The position numbers were made by a program, and so were the translations under genes. A model generated the notes under the pieces. That model was not told the DNA's origin, did no database searches, and was given only the letters and a program-made list of their open reading frames with translations. 64,000 bases of DNA from Rurimicrobium sp040387755 (GTDB lineage Bacteria; Bacteroidota; Bacteroidia; Chitinophagales; Chitinophagaceae): NCBI GenBank assembly GCA_040387755.1, contig JAZKDB010000002.1, positions 1,860,001 through 1,924,000 on the forward strand, written 5' to 3'. Positions 7,832 through 16,846 of this stretch are shown one piece after another (the stretch's first letter is position 1; each line of letters begins with the position of its first letter).

Positions 7832-9700
7832 ATGTTTCAAGAGTATGATGTAATAGTTGTAGGCGCAGGCCATGCCGGCTGCGAAGCTGCTGCAGCAGCA
7901 GCCAATATGGGAAGCAAGGTTTTGCTGGTCACGATGAATATGCAGACCATTGCACAAATGAGTTGCAATCCTGCAATGGGTGGTATTGCAAAAGGTCAGA
8001 TAGTGCGTGAGATAGATGCCTTAGGTGGATATAGCGGAATTGTAAGTGACAAAAGCATGATTCAATTCCGTATGCTCAATAAGAGTAAAGGGCCTGGAAT
8101 GTGGAGCCCACGTACACAAAATGACAAAATGCTATTCGCTAATACCTGGAGAGAAATGTTGGAGCAAACACCAAACGTGGATTTCTGGCAGGATATGGTG
8201 AAGGGCTTAATTGTTTCACGTGGAACAATTCAAGGTGTGGTTACAGGAATGGGTCAGGAAATAAGAGCAAAATCTGTGGTGCTGACAAACGGTACATTCC
8301 TGAATGGTGTTATCCATGTAGGCGAAAAACAGTTTGGCGGAGGAAGAATGGGAGAGAGCAGAGCAACCGGAATTACAGAACAATTAGTAGAATTAGGTTT
8401 TGAAACAGATAGATTAAAGACAGGAACCCCTCCCAGAATAGATGGTAGAAGTCTGGATTACACCAAAATGGAAATACAAGAGCCTGACGAAGAAATTGTT
8501 GGTTTCTCTTATTTGCCTATTGAAAGGATAAAACCCGAACAACAAAGACACTGCTGGATTACTTATACCAGTCAGGAAGTACACGATATTTTGAAGACTG
8601 GCTTTGATCGCTCACCAATGTATCAGGGAAGAATAGAAGGAAGCGGACCAAGATATTGTCCGAGCATTGAAGATAAGATTAACCGATTTGCAGAGCGAGA
8701 CCGGCACCAACTGTTTGTAGAGCCTGAAGGTTTTAATACTGTAGAGATTTATGTAAATGGATTCAGCACCTCTTTGCCTGAAGAAGTACAATACAAAGCT
8801 TTGTGTAAAGTACCTGGTTTTGAAAATTGTAAATTCTTCCGTCCAGGATATGCCATAGAATATGATTACTTTCCACCTACACAATTAAAGTATAACCTGG
8901 AAACAAAACTGGTGCGTAACCTTTTCTTTGCGGGTCAAATAAACGGTACCACTGGCTATGAAGAAGCTGCTTGTCAGGGATTGATGGCCGGAATTAATGC
9001 ACATAATAATGCGCATGGAAAAGCTCCCTTTTCGCTGAGCAGAAGCGATGCTTATATTGGTGTATTAATTGATGACCTTATCAGTAAAGGAACAGATGAG
9101 CCCTATAGAATGTTTACAAGCAGAGCGGAATTCCGTACTTTACTAAGACAGGATAATGCAGATTTCAGACTTACACAAAAAGGATATGACTTAGGTATTG
9201 CTTCTCAGGAACGTCTCGATCTGATGAATCAAAAATTAGATGAAGTAGCTAAAATCAAAAAATTTTTACAGGAATATAGCGTGGAGCCCGAAATGGTGAA
9301 TTCATTTTTAGCAGAAAAGAATTCTGCAACTTTAAATGAAAAAACAAAAGCCTATAAAATACTCCTTCGTCCAAATGTCAATATTCAAGAATTAGTGGAA
9401 AAAATACCCTTTCTTAAAGCTGAAATTGGGAGCCTAAATCCACTCAGCCTACAGCAAGCAGAAATTCAGGCGAAATATGACGTTTATATCGAAAAAGAGC
9501 GTGAATTAGCCTTAAAAATGTCCAATTTAGAGGATTTAATCATTCCGGACAGTTTTTCTTACGAAAAACTAAATGCATTAAGTACTGAAGCACGTCAAAA
9601 ACTTGAAAAGATAAAACCCAAAACATTAGGGCAGGCCAGCCGCATTTCAGGAGTAAATCCCAGTGATGTACAAATACTCATGGTATTTATGGGGAGATAA
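7832..9700 (+). CDS. mnmG: tRNA uridine-34 carboxymethylaminomethyl synthesis enzyme MnmG
   Basis: FAD-dependent subunit (GidA) that with MnmE modifies U34 of certain tRNAs. From the ATG at 7832 it has 622 residues, the usual length. The FAD-binding GAGHAGCEAA lies at 11-20, then MSCNPAMGGIAKGQ, the central TNGTFLNGVIHVG and RLKTGTPPRIDG, and the C-terminal KIKPKTLGQASRISGVNPSDV helical domain. An upstream in-frame start at 7799 is rejected because it lies inside the promoter. The gene carries parS site 3 in its coding sequence and sits next to two more, in line with the origin-proximal position of gidA in many bacteria. Confidence 0.97.
   Translation: MFQEYDVIVVGAGHAGCEAAAAAANMGSKVLLVTMNMQTIAQMSCNPAMGGIAKGQIVREIDALGGYSGIVSDKSMIQFRMLNKSKGPGMWSPRTQNDKMLFANTWREMLEQTPNVDFWQDMVKGLIVSRGTIQGVVTGMGQEIRAKSVVLTNGTFLNGVIHVGEKQFGGGRMGESRATGITEQLVELGFETDRLKTGTPPRIDGRSLDYTKMEIQEPDEEIVGFSYLPIERIKPEQQRHCWITYTSQEVHDILKTGFDRSPMYQGRIEGSGPRYCPSIEDKINRFAERDRHQLFVEPEGFNTVEIYVNGFSTSLPEEVQYKALCKVPGFENCKFFRPGYAIEYDYFPPTQLKYNLETKLVRNLFFAGQINGTTGYEEAACQGLMAGINAHNNAHGKAPFSLSRSDAYIGVLIDDLISKGTDEPYRMFTSRAEFRTLLRQDNADFRLTQKGYDLGIASQERLDLMNQKLDEVAKIKKFLQEYSVEPEMVNSFLAEKNSATLNEKTKAYKILLRPNVNIQELVEKIPFLKAEIGSLNPLSLQQAEIQAKYDVYIEKERELALKMSNLEDLIIPDSFSYEKLNALSTEARQKLEKIKPKTLGQASRISGVNPSDVQILMVFMGR
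8212..8227. other. parS centromere site 3, inside mnmG
   Basis: TGTTTCACGTGGAACA, identical to site 1, read in the mnmG frame as part of IVSRGT. All three sites fall within 769 bases, and no other 16-base match was found by eye in the window. Confidence 0.88.
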
Positions 9701-9726
9701 ATTCTACTTCATTTAGCTGATAATAA

Positions 9727-9756
9727 AAAGAGCGACCAAAATTTGGTCGCTCTTTC
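9727..9756. terminator. Bidirectional terminator between mnmG and the T9SS gene
   Basis: Near-perfect palindrome (9727-9755) with the stem AAAGAGCGACCAAA and its complement, A-run on one side and T-run on the other. It separates two convergent genes. Confidence 0.8.
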
Positions 9757-9783
9757 TTTATAAGTAATTAAATAATTACTCGA

Positions 9784-11745
9784 TTATTTAATAATAGTTA
9801 ATTGCTTAGTTAATAGGTTTTCACCGGTATAAACTACTACATAATAATTGCCGGGAGCAAATTTTGATAAATCTATATCAAATTTCTCACTCTTAACATT
9901 CTCATGAATTTCATTAAATACTGAACGACCCATAACATCAACCAATTTAACTTGTACAGACTTAGCTGTATTTTCAAGATTAATTGAAACTGTTGTAGTA
10001 TTAGATGCAGGAACAGGATAAACATCCAGTTTTGCATTCGAAACCTTTTTGGTTTCAAATATTGATAATGTATTAGGAGTTGAAATTAAAGAAATAGCAG
10101 GTACTTTATTGAATCTGTCATAGAAAATAGAATCAACAAAATAATTACTGCCAAAGGCCGTTGTAGCACCATAAGGATAGTTAACAAAAGCATTTGTTGG
10201 TGTACTCAAAGCAGTGGTTAAATCAAGAGTGAATAAAGAAGATTCATCTCTTTCTGCAATTGCAGAACCAGGGATAGAACCACCTTGTACAAACTGAGCA
10301 TAACCTCTTGTAAATGCAGAGTTATTAACATCGTAACCTACATAGTAGCTAGCAGGAGCTTCCACCATTAGTATATACCAGCTATTGGCATCCAATGCTA
10401 CTTTCAGAGTAGGATCATCAGGATTTGTGATATTAAGCATTTTTACTTGCAATACATCACCAGAAGTATCAGTAACTTCAAGTTTGCGTGCAGATATAGC
10501 TACCTGACTTAATTCGCCAGCTTCAACAAAAGAATCCAATGTGCCACCAACACCATCAGTCCATTTCAATAAATAAGTAAATACAGTAGCACCTTCAATA
10601 GTAGTAATACCACTTTTCAATAAAGAATACTGCATATACTTGTTGTTTGTTAAATCTGCCTGACGAACATACATCATTGAGCCGATAAGAGCAGCAGCAG
10701 GTGTAGTACCACTAACCGGTGCAACCCACAAATTAGGCTTAATTTTTCCGGTTGTAGCATCAATTGAGCATTTTGAAAAAATAGAATCATTTACAAATTG
10801 CGATAAAGTATACTCATTGTCCTGAGGAAACTCGTCTGTGTTGCTGTAAGCTATACTATACTGATGATCATATCTACCCAAACCTGTTGGTGCTGTAAGC
10901 GTATAAGGAGTACCAAAACCAAATTTAATAGAATCAGCAGGAGATATAGAAGCTATAGTATAAGAGTGTTTATCAACATAGGTCTTCACACCTGTAGAGA
11001 CTGGAGTCCAAAAGACGGAGTCAGTAACAGTAACACCTGTTTCTGTTGCAGTACCATAGTTAGCTACAGCACCACCTGTATAATGCTTGTTATAAACAGT
11101 ACCTGTAGAACCAGAATATTGACTTAATGGTATGTACAAGCCATGAGGCATTGCAACATATTGTTTTACAATACCCAAATCATGCACAGCACCTGTATTC
11201 CATGTACCCAAAGTTAACTTGGCAGTACCTGCAGGACTACTTTTTATCACATTATTAATAGCGATACCATCAACATCTGAAACCATAAGAACTGGAATAT
11301 CTGTAGTAAACGTTGAAGGGACAGCTCCCATACCAACCGGATCTCCCGGAACATTATTAACTACAATAACGCCAATAGCACCAGCAAGTTTACATTTACT
11401 TACCTTATCAGTAAAATTAATACCACCACCTCTGAAAACCAAGGCAAATTTACCTGTTAAAGCAGGATATGAACCGGTGCCATTCAATAAAGCACTGGCA
11501 GCAAGAGTATCATATGCTTTTTCGATAGCTGCATTAAAAATAGTAGGAGATGCAGCTGCACCCCAAGGTGCAATAGTTACCTTCTTTACACCAACAATAC
11601 TGGTAGGTGCGGTTATAACAAACCTTGTAGCGCCTAAGTTAGTTGCAATACTTTCTTTTGGAATCTGAGCGAATGCAGCGTCTGTTGATGCAAATAAACC
11701 CAGCGCAGAAAGAGTAGCAATTTTGAGTAAATTTATTCTTTTCAT
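9784..11745 (-). CDS. T9SS-secreted protein with a protease-associated (PA) domain
   Basis: A 653-residue exported protein. The signal peptide ends near DAAFAQ (about 27). The region about 70-175 (KFALVFRGGGINFTDKVSKC, AGAIGVIVVNNVPGDP, IPVLMVSDVDG) is a PA domain, usually a substrate-guiding insert in secreted peptidases or sortilin-like proteins. No peptidase motif is seen in the rest. The C-terminal 80 residues (LDVYPVPASNTTTVSI, VKLVDVMGRSVFNE, FAPGNYYVVVYTGENLLTKQ) are a type A T9SS sorting domain. It probably acts at the surface or in the medium; the substrate is unknown. It lies on the strand expected to lead away from the candidate origin. Confidence 0.85.
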   Translation of the reverse strand: MKRINLLKIATLSALGLFASTDAAFAQIPKESIATNLGATRFVITAPTSIVGVKKVTIAPWGAAASPTIFNAAIEKAYDTLAASALLNGTGSYPALTGKFALVFRGGGINFTDKVSKCKLAGAIGVIVVNNVPGDPVGMGAVPSTFTTDIPVLMVSDVDGIAINNVIKSSPAGTAKLTLGTWNTGAVHDLGIVKQYVAMPHGLYIPLSQYSGSTGTVYNKHYTGGAVANYGTATETGVTVTDSVFWTPVSTGVKTYVDKHSYTIASISPADSIKFGFGTPYTLTAPTGLGRYDHQYSIAYSNTDEFPQDNEYTLSQFVNDSIFSKCSIDATTGKIKPNLWVAPVSGTTPAAALIGSMMYVRQADLTNNKYMQYSLLKSGITTIEGATVFTYLLKWTDGVGGTLDSFVEAGELSQVAISARKLEVTDTSGDVLQVKMLNITNPDDPTLKVALDANSWYILMVEAPASYYVGYDVNNSAFTRGYAQFVQGGSIPGSAIAERDESSLFTLDLTTALSTPTNAFVNYPYGATTAFGSNYFVDSIFYDRFNKVPAISLISTPNTLSIFETKKVSNAKLDVYPVPASNTTTVSINLENTAKSVQVKLVDVMGRSVFNEIHENVKSEKFDIDLSKFAPGNYYVVVYTGENLLTKQLTIIK

Positions 11746-11824
11746 AATTATTGATTTGTTTAAAAAAATAGAACGCTAAGATAGACAATAAATCTAAAAA
11801 AAAATTGAATTTAATAATAATAAA

Positions 11825-12832
11825 TTAACCAATTAGACCAAACTGCTTACTCAAATCCATCATTCTGTCTATCGGTTTCTTTGCAGCAATACGCAACTCT
11901 TCTTCCATTAAAATCTCTGGTTGTTCATATAACATACATAGATACAACTTCTCAAGTGTATTCAACTTCATATGAGGACAATCATTACAAGCACAGCTAT
12001 TATCAGGAGGTGCAGGAATAAAGGTCTTTTCAGGTGATGATTTTTGCATCTGATGTAAAATCCCAGTCTCTGTTGCAACAATAAACTCTTTAAAAGGTTG
12101 TTCTTGAGTATATTTTAATAACTGAGTAGTACTACCAACAAAATCAGCAATTGACAATACAGCTTCTTCACATTCAGGATGGGCTATAAATCTTGCCTCA
12201 GGATGCCTTTCTTTTAAACGCGTAATTTTCTCCAAAGAAAATATTTCATGAACCATACAAGCCCCATTCCACAATATCATATCTCTACCGGTTTTCTTGT
12301 TGATAAAAGCACCAAGGTTTTTATCTGGCGCGAAAATTATCTTTTGATCACTAGGTAATGAATCTACTATTTGCTTTGCGTTACCAGAAGTACATATTAT
12401 ATCACTCAGAGCTTTAATTCCTGCAGAACAATTTATATACGAAATCACTAAATGATCCGGATGTTTAGCCTTAAATTGAGCAAACAAAGCCGGAGGACAA
12501 CTATCGCTTAAAGAACAGCCAGCTCTTAAATCTGGTAATAAAACCTTCTTATTGGGATTTAGAATCTTAGCGGTCTCAGCCATAAAATGCACACCTGCAA
12601 AAACAATAATGTCTGCATCGGTCTTTGCTGCAGCTTGGGCTAAACCCAAACTATCACCAATATAATCAGCAATATCCTGTATATCTGCCTCTTGATAGTA
12701 GTGAGCTAAAATAACTGCATTCTTTTCTTTCTTTAATTTACTTATCTCGGCAAATAAATCCAATGTAGGATCAATCTCCTTATCATAAAATCCGTTTTTT
12801 TCAACTGAGCTTAAAATTTTTTCGTCAATCAT
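11825..12832 (-). CDS. nadA: Quinolinate synthase
   Basis: 4Fe-4S enzyme that condenses iminoaspartate with dihydroxyacetone phosphate to quinolinate, the substrate of NadC. It has 335 residues. Visible features are AVILAHYYQEADIQDIADYI (about 39-58), GDSLGLAQAAAKTDADIIVFAGVHFMAETAKI, and three cluster-ligand cysteine regions: RAGCSLSDSC, NGACMVHEIF and CACNDCPHMK. The gene reads away from the AT-rich intergenic region at 12.8-13.4 kb and is separate from nadC at 2.0 kb. No nadB is present. Confidence 0.96.
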   Translation of the reverse strand: MIDEKILSSVEKNGFYDKEIDPTLDLFAEISKLKKEKNAVILAHYYQEADIQDIADYIGDSLGLAQAAAKTDADIIVFAGVHFMAETAKILNPNKKVLLPDLRAGCSLSDSCPPALFAQFKAKHPDHLVISYINCSAGIKALSDIICTSGNAKQIVDSLPSDQKIIFAPDKNLGAFINKKTGRDMILWNGACMVHEIFSLEKITRLKERHPEARFIAHPECEEAVLSIADFVGSTTQLLKYTQEQPFKEFIVATETGILHQMQKSSPEKTFIPAPPDNSCACNDCPHMKLNTLEKLYLCMLYEQPEILMEEELRIAAKKPIDRMMDLSKQFGLIG

Positions 12833-13391
12833 TTTTTTGTAGAATAATATTTATTAGAAATTTTTTTTAAAGAAAACTATTATAAACTAGGGCTGTGGAT
12901 TTGGGGATAGAAACAGGTTATCCTTTTTGCTTTTTTCAAAAACAGTAATTATACACCTTATATTCACAGTATTTCCACAAGCAAAACTATTGCTATTTCA
13001 GGAATCTGTGTACAACTTTCAAGTATAAAAAAACTATGTATGTGCAAAAATGAGCAGAACTGTAAAAATGATTTTAGTGTTAAGAAACCTTTAATAAAAT
13101 ATAACTAAAACTTTAAGCCCTCCGATAAAAAATCAACATGTTTGTAAAGCGAGCTTTTATACCATAGATATCCTTTCATAATTAACGGTTTATCCACATC
13201 ATAATTGGATAACTAAATTTGGATTTAATGTTCATATTAAAAGGATACTTTAAAAATAGTATCCGATGATAAATATTTTTAAAAGAACAATCTAACAATT
13301 ACCTCCTTTGATAATAATATTTATAAATTAATTAGAATAAGCAGAGTTATTAAGGCTTCTTGCCAAAATTGCCAAATTGATTAAAATAATG
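12833..13391. other. oriC: Candidate replication origin (oriC)
   Basis: A roughly 0.6-kb, very AT-rich stretch with no open frame. It holds an exact DnaA box TTATCCACA (13190-13198) and several 7-of-9 matches: 12894-12902, 12960-12968, 12971-12979, 13007-13015, 13041-13049 and 13204-13212. A 7-bp perfect inverted repeat GGATACT/AGTATCC (13243-13249, 13258-13264) lies to the right. AT-only tracts at both ends (12833-12890 and 13265-13345) could be the unwinding element. Flanking genes diverge from it, and three parS sites lie 5-6 kb away. The function is inferred; no dnaA or dnaN gene is adjacent. Confidence 0.6.
13190..13198 (+). other. Exact DnaA box
   Basis: TTATCCACA, identical to the high-affinity DnaA-binding consensus, with a second TTATCC core on the opposite strand 13 bases to the right (13207-13212). 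Confidence 0.65.
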
Positions 13392-13399
13392 TAAGTTTG
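13369..13399 (+). promoter_or_regulatory. Promoter of the peptidyl-prolyl isomerase gene
   Basis: TTG (13369-13371), 20 bases, then TAAGTTTG (13392-13399), fitting the Bacteroidota consensus. The ATG at 13434 leaves a short leader of about 25-30 bases. Confidence 0.55.
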
Positions 13400-13433
13400 C
13401 GCTCGTTTCAATAAAAAATAATCGACCCTTATA

Positions 13434-15599
13434 ATGGCTATCATCCAAAAGATAAGAGATAAATACGCAAAAGTAGCTGGTGGTGTAATTGCCCTTTCAC
13501 TTATTGCCTTTGTATTAAATGATGCTTTTACCAGTAATTCAGGAAGCATATTTGGCAGCAGTTCAGAATTAGCTAAAGTGAATGGAGAAGCGATTGAACC
13601 AATTGATTTGGACAGACGTATCCGTGAATACAATACTGTTTATTCAATTAGTAATCAGGGAAAGCAAATTACAGACGAAATAAGACTCCAGATACAGGAA
13701 CAGGCATTCCGTGATTTGATTAACGAAAAGGTAATAGATAAGCAGTTACAAAAATTGGGACTTTCTTCTTCTGCTAAAGAGGAAAAAGATTTGATTTATG
13801 GTATAAATCCAAGTCCTATGATTATGCAGTATCCTGTTTTTGTAAATCCTGAAACAGGAATGTTTGATGCAAGCAGAATTAAAGCATATGAAGATCAGTT
13901 GAAAAACCCTCCTGAAGGAACTGATCCTAATGCAATGGAAAAAGAGCGTGAAAACTGGGATAACTATAAATCATTTGTTATTCATCAAAGTAAGCTGCAA
14001 AAGTTTAATAATTTAATAGGTGCCAGTATATATTCACCTAAGTATATGGTAGATTATAAAATGGCTGCACAAAGCGAAATTGCCAGTATTCGTTTAGTAA
14101 AGGTTCCGGTAACAATTATTCCGGACAGCGAAGCACCGATTACTGATGCAGATATTGATGCATATGTTGCTAAACATAAAAAGCGTTTTGAGATTGCTCA
14201 GGAAATCCGTGGAATAGATTATGTTTCATTTGATGTAGTGCCAAGTCGCGAAGATACTTTGAATACAGCTACTTCACTAGATAAAATAAGAGAAGAATTT
14301 TCTTCCACACCAAATTCGGGTATGGAATCATTTGTGAGTAAATACTCTGAGCAGGCATTCCGTGATTACTATTTTACTAAAAAGACATTTACCTCTCCTT
14401 ATGCCGATTCAATTTTGAGTCAGCCTGATGGAGCTGTTTTTGGCCCCTATCTTGAAAACTCTTCCTTCCTTATGGTAAAAGTTTTAGAGCGTCGCCAAAT
14501 GGCAGACTCAGTAAAAGCCCAACATATTTTGGTTCAGCCTAATCAACAAATGGATGATAGTGCGGCACACAAATTGGCAGACAGTTTGTTATTAGCTATT
14601 CAAACAGGAGGAGCAAGCTTTGACTCTCTGGCATTTAAATATTCTGTAGACAATCAAAACAATCAAAAAGGTGGTGACCTGGGTTATTTTGCTTATGGCA
14701 CCATGGTTCCTGAGTTTAACGCATACACCTTTATGGAAGGAAAAACAGGTGATATGAAAGTTGTTAAGACACAATTCGGTTATCATATTGTACGTATCAA
14801 TGATCAGAAGGATATTCAGACAGCAACAAAATTGGCGATAGTAGTCAAATCTCTTTTCCCAAGTGATGTTACAGAGACTGCTGTATATTCCAAAGCAACA
14901 GAATTTGCCACTAAGTATAAAGATGGAAAATCTTTTGAAGATGGTATTAAGGCAATGAATATGCAAAAGAGAGAAGCAGATCAGGTAAAGGTTCAGGATT
15001 ACAGTATTCAAGGTTTGGGTGCAGCCCGCGAAATGGTTCGCTGGATGTATAATGCAAAACAAGATCAAGTATCAGAAGTGGTAAAAATCAGTTCTCCTAA
15101 TAACCGTTATATTATAGCAAAACTGACCAATATTCAACCAAAGGGCACTTTAAAAATAAACGATGCAGTAAGACCTGAGGTTGAAAACATTGTACGTGCA
15201 GAAAAGAAAGCAGAAAAAATTATAGAAAAATTCAAAGCACAAACAACCTTGGAAGCTATTGCTCAGGCCAGTGGACAAACAATTCTTGCTGCCGATTCTT
15301 TTACAAGTACTACTCCATATCTTGCAAACATTGGCTACGAGCCCAAAGCTATTGGTTATGCATTTTGCAAAACAGCAAAAGTTGGTTCTTTGGCTCCTCC
15401 AATGAAAGGCCAGGATGGTGTAAGTTATATGGTATTGGTAAGCCGTGTACCTAAAGTAGCTAATCCTAACGAAGCAATGGTATTCCAACAGCAACAAATG
15501 CAGGAGCAACAACAAATGCAACGCTCTTTGAGTACTACTCTTCAGGAAATGATGATGCGTAAGAGCACTATCAAATATAATAACGACAATATCCGTTAG
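13434..15599 (+). CDS. PpiD/SurA-like periplasmic peptidyl-prolyl isomerase
   Basis: A 721-residue membrane-anchored chaperone. A single N-terminal membrane segment (about 14-33) precedes a SurA_N-like helical region (about 35-240). A parvulin (PpiC) domain lies at about 360-455 (VKAQHILVQPNQQ, GGDLGYFAYGTMVPEF, TQFGYHIVRI). The C-terminus is glutamine/methionine-rich (QQQQMQEQQQMQ). The family assists folding of outer-membrane and exported proteins in the periplasm, which suits an organism with much T9SS cargo. It is the first gene to the right of the candidate origin, and a strong terminator follows. Confidence 0.9.
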   Translation: MAIIQKIRDKYAKVAGGVIALSLIAFVLNDAFTSNSGSIFGSSSELAKVNGEAIEPIDLDRRIREYNTVYSISNQGKQITDEIRLQIQEQAFRDLINEKVIDKQLQKLGLSSSAKEEKDLIYGINPSPMIMQYPVFVNPETGMFDASRIKAYEDQLKNPPEGTDPNAMEKERENWDNYKSFVIHQSKLQKFNNLIGASIYSPKYMVDYKMAAQSEIASIRLVKVPVTIIPDSEAPITDADIDAYVAKHKKRFEIAQEIRGIDYVSFDVVPSREDTLNTATSLDKIREEFSSTPNSGMESFVSKYSEQAFRDYYFTKKTFTSPYADSILSQPDGAVFGPYLENSSFLMVKVLERRQMADSVKAQHILVQPNQQMDDSAAHKLADSLLLAIQTGGASFDSLAFKYSVDNQNNQKGGDLGYFAYGTMVPEFNAYTFMEGKTGDMKVVKTQFGYHIVRINDQKDIQTATKLAIVVKSLFPSDVTETAVYSKATEFATKYKDGKSFEDGIKAMNMQKREADQVKVQDYSIQGLGAAREMVRWMYNAKQDQVSEVVKISSPNNRYIIAKLTNIQPKGTLKINDAVRPEVENIVRAEKKAEKIIEKFKAQTTLEAIAQASGQTILAADSFTSTTPYLANIGYEPKAIGYAFCKTAKVGSLAPPMKGQDGVSYMVLVSRVPKVANPNEAMVFQQQQMQEQQQMQRSLSTTLQEMMMRKSTIKYNNDNIR

Positions 15600-15620
15600 T
15601 ATTAATAAACCATATTTGTT

Positions 15621-15657
15621 AAGAGGTAAAATGATTTCATTTTACCTCTTTTTTTAT
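15621..15657 (+). terminator. Terminator after the isomerase gene
   Basis: Perfect 14-bp stem (15621-15634 with 15637-15650) with a 2-base loop and a T-run. It overlaps the first codons of the longest possible gldD frame, which argues for the later gldD start. Confidence 0.85.
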
Positions 15658-15679
15658 TTCAAAAGCAAAACAAATTCTT

Positions 15680-15687
15680 TAGCTTTG
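15680..15687 (+). promoter_or_regulatory. -7 element of the gldD promoter
   Basis: TAGCTTTG, a perfect TAnnTTTG match, 9 bases before the ATG at 15697. The transcript would have almost no leader. Confidence 0.55.
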
Positions 15688-15696
15688 ACAATACTT

Positions 15697-16293
15697 ATGC
15701 GCTCATTTAGTCAACTGATTGTACCGGCACTTATTTTGTTTAGCGCCTGCAGACCACAGGAATTTACACCGAAGCCCCGCGGTTATGCAAGGGTAGATAC
15801 ACCAGCCGAACACAAGTATCAAATTTTTGATCAACCAGGCTTTCCTTTCAGATTTGAGTATCCGGTCTATGCCAATATTTCAAAGGATTCTTTGGTTTTC
15901 GAAAAGACCCCGGACAATCCTTACTGGATTAATATCAATTTTCCGGAAATGAATGGAACAATATATTTATCCTATAAAAGCATTAATTCCGGACAAACTC
16001 TTGCCAAACTATTGGAAGATGCTCATTTTATGTCATTTTACCACACTAAAAAAGCTGATGGTCTGAAAAGTGAATCGGTATTTATAAACGAATACGGAGT
16101 ACAAGGTTTTATGTATGAATGGATGGGTGATGCTGCTTCAAGATATCAGTTTGTAGCGACAGATTCAACACGAAATTTTGTAAGAGGTGCCTTGTATTTT
16201 AATTGTACCCCAAATGCAGACTCACTAAAGCCATTAAATGACTTCCTGAAAACGGACATCAAGCATTTGCTAAATACAATAAACTGGAAATAA
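15697..16293 (+). CDS. gldD: Gliding motility/T9SS lipoprotein GldD
   Basis: A 198-residue lipoprotein. From the ATG at 15697 the signal ends in the lipobox FSAC with Cys18, and an in-frame start at 15616 is rejected because it lies in the upstream terminator. Family-typical segments are PKPRGYARVDTP, FPFRFEYPVYANI, WININFPEMNGTIYLSYKSI, HTKKADGLKSE and RGALYFNCTPNADSL near the C-terminus. GldD is needed for gliding and secretion in Flavobacterium. Here it is separate from other gld or por genes. Confidence 0.85.
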   Translation: MRSFSQLIVPALILFSACRPQEFTPKPRGYARVDTPAEHKYQIFDQPGFPFRFEYPVYANISKDSLVFEKTPDNPYWININFPEMNGTIYLSYKSINSGQTLAKLLEDAHFMSFYHTKKADGLKSESVFINEYGVQGFMYEWMGDAASRYQFVATDSTRNFVRGALYFNCTPNADSLKPLNDFLKTDIKHLLNTINWK

Positions 16294-16325
16294 AGAACAA
16301 CACTAAATTAATAGTGTATTTACTG

Positions 16326-16333
16326 TAAATTTG
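16326..16333 (+). promoter_or_regulatory. -7 element of the MerR gene promoter
   Basis: TAAATTTG, a perfect match, ending 6 bases before the ATG at 16340; again an almost leaderless arrangement. Confidence 0.5.
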
Positions 16334-16339
16334 TACAGT

Positions 16340-16843
16340 ATGAATGTGCGTATCCTTACATTGTTTGATGAAGAGCCCATAGTACCGGTTTCGGTACCTG
16401 CGGCTAAAAAAAAGCGCATGGCAACAAAAGATACCGTAGTTGAGGAACCACAAAAGAAAGACAAAAAGGAAATAGAGGAGAACAGACAAAACAATCGGCC
16501 AATAAGCTCAGCGCAAAAAGAAGAGAAGAATTATTACACTATTGGCGAAACAGCCACCAAGTTTAAAGTGCGTACATCTCATATTCGTTTCTGGACGGTA
16601 CAATTTGGCATGAAGGTACGCACCACCCGAAAGGGTGACAGATTATATACACCCGAAAACATTGAACAGCTAAGGGTTATTCATCATCTTGTCAAAGAGC
16701 AAGGATATACAATAGCAGGAGCAAAGACAAAACTAAAGGAGTTGAAACATGTAAATTTGGAAGACCTTCAGAAAAACACAATTATTGGATCATTAAAAGC
16801 TTTGCGGGAAACATTGATGGCTTTACGCAACCAAATAGGTTAG
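16340..16843 (+). CDS. MerR-family transcriptional regulator
   Basis: A 167-residue regulator counted from the ATG at 16340; a TTG nine bases earlier overlaps the -7 element. The N-terminal 65 residues are low-complexity and charged (KKKRMATKD, KKDKKEIEENRQNN). The MerR helix-turn-helix and wing follow (YYTIGETATKFKVRTSHIRF, TRKGDRLYTPENIEQL, then LVKEQGYTIAGAKTKLKEL). No long dimerisation coiled coil or metal-binding cysteines are seen, so it is of the short DNA-binding type common in Bacteroidota. The next gene starts 3 bases after the stop, so they are co-transcribed. Confidence 0.88.
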   Translation: MNVRILTLFDEEPIVPVSVPAAKKKRMATKDTVVEEPQKKDKKEIEENRQNNRPISSAQKEEKNYYTIGETATKFKVRTSHIRFWTVQFGMKVRTTRKGDRLYTPENIEQLRVIHHLVKEQGYTIAGAKTKLKELKHVNLEDLQKNTIIGSLKALRETLMALRNQIG

Positions 16844-16846
16844 TTT

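Noticed and set aside
15616..15696. N-terminal extension of gldD
   Set aside because: It lies within the terminator hairpin of the preceding gene, and the lipoprotein signal begins at 15697.
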